From NCBI RefSeq assembly GCF_026151205.1, contig NC_087072.1, forward strand, positions 15,887,669 through 15,951,668: DNA of 64,000 nt. Reading direction: 5' to 3'. The notes beneath the pieces were generated by a model. The model ran no database searches. It was not told where the DNA came from and was given only the letters and a program-made list of their open reading frames with translations. How positions within the stretch are numbered: position 1 is the stretch's first letter; each line of letters opens with the position of its first letter. This stretch comes from Bolinopsis microptera (Eukaryota; Ctenophora; Tentaculata; Lobata; Bolinopsidae). Shown here in pieces: positions 63,037 through 64,000 of the stretch. A program made the translations under genes and the position numbers.

Positions 63037-64000
63037 GTAAGCATTTACAATATAATTTTATTCCATTTTTTTTTAAATGAACGAAATTGATTGATCAGAC
63101 TTCTTTCTTGTCAACTTGCAAACAAGATCTGCAAGCAAAATTTGTTACCTATTAACAATTGTGGGTAAAAATATTTCGGTGCTCCAACAAAAACAGTATA
63201 TGATAATGAGGAATGAGTATCTTTAATGACAATGTAATGTTCACGGACTCCCCTGAACAGCCATTATTACGAACATATTCGAATTTGTATACATACTTAT
63301 GTCTTATACTGAGTTATAGTCGTTGTCAAATGGCAAGACCACCTCGATAAATATTAAATCCCGATCCTCGAACGATCAAATATCGTAGTCATTTAGCTCT
63401 GCAAGGTTTGACAAGGTACTGCAGTACGTTACAGATAAAAGAGATGGACCACTTTACAGTAAGAGCGTGGATTAAGGTGCGACTCGGACTAATCTAGAAA
63501 TAAAACGCCTAGAAACGATAACGTCTCACTTAAAATGTGAACGGATGCTATTTAAAAGGCAGCGTCTGCAAAATTTGGGTCAAACCGATCACTCTACTTC
63601 AACTGCCCATAATCTAGATTTAAAGTAGTCCTAAATCATTGGATGAATTGTTGGCCCATTACCTGCAGCTATAATTATAAAGGAGAGCTCTATAAGTCAC
63701 ACGGCTGTCTGGGTTCGGCTGGACCTCTTATTGTAACTGTAAGTGCCGCTTGTGAGATCGCGATACTATTACTTGAGTAGTAAAAAACTGAGTTCATTTT
63801 ATTGGTCGGTTAGCCTTACCCCATTTTATAAAACTAAGCAGCCACTTAATAGTTGGCCACAGTTATTCGAAAAATCAACTAGTTTGGTGGATTTTGGGAC
63901 ACAAAACCTTGCAAAGTGTGCATTTAAATGCATTTGTTTATATGAAACGGAATGGGTTTCTTGTGATATTATGTAAATGAATAATGGAGTAACTTTATGG
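63037..64000. other. Start of the next intron of the acidic gene; nothing else seen
   Basis: Follows the GAC/GTAAGC donor at 63036. No further exon or repeat could be supported. Confidence 0.4.

Overview
The window is nuclear DNA from an invertebrate animal. It is AT-rich, genes are split by GT-AG introns, and there are a voltage-gated potassium channel, a rhodopsin-like GPCR, tRNA-derived SINEs, a hAT transposon, Helitrons and a LINE. The clade cannot be fixed; a non-bilaterian such as a cnidarian or ctenophore would fit, but that is only an impression. I rebuilt gene models by hand from splice sites and codon phase.

Layout. 1-7026 (+): the phosphatase half of UBLCP1 in six exons; its first intron is almost entirely a 3.85-kb inverted-repeat transposon with two SINEs inside it. 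7777-11558: a 3.8-kb near-perfect palindrome. 12246-23103 (-): a gene of about 15 exons joining a GAS2-like calponin homology domain to a trihelix/Myb-SANT-like domain; its largest intron holds a 3.5-kb hAT element with an exact 8-bp target duplication. 26974-28081 (-): the 5' end of a Lys/Ala/Gly-rich protein gene. 30752-34459: an element bounded by G/C-tract inverted repeats around 2.6 kb of nearly pure pyrimidine sequence.

35537-36357 (+): a small tentative four-exon gene. 38009-42738 (+): a complete six-exon Kv channel; one intron holds three short Helitrons inserted in a 32-bp minisatellite. 44185-63036 (+, runs off the window): a long gene for an acidic, probably disordered protein. Its ~12-kb intron contains a nested antisense GPCR gene (50332-51806), a 2.9/3.9-kb duplicated segment with 41-bp repeat arrays, and a decayed LINE endonuclease.

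The genes do not form an operon or pathway. They are independent neighbours, and most of the remaining sequence is repeat-derived. The most unusual items are the CH-trihelix gene, the hAT element that appears to have moved with 1.4 kb of flanking DNA, the two SINEs with different tRNA heads on one tail, the tandem Helitrons, the G/C-tract element and the 48-copy alternating 41-bp array.
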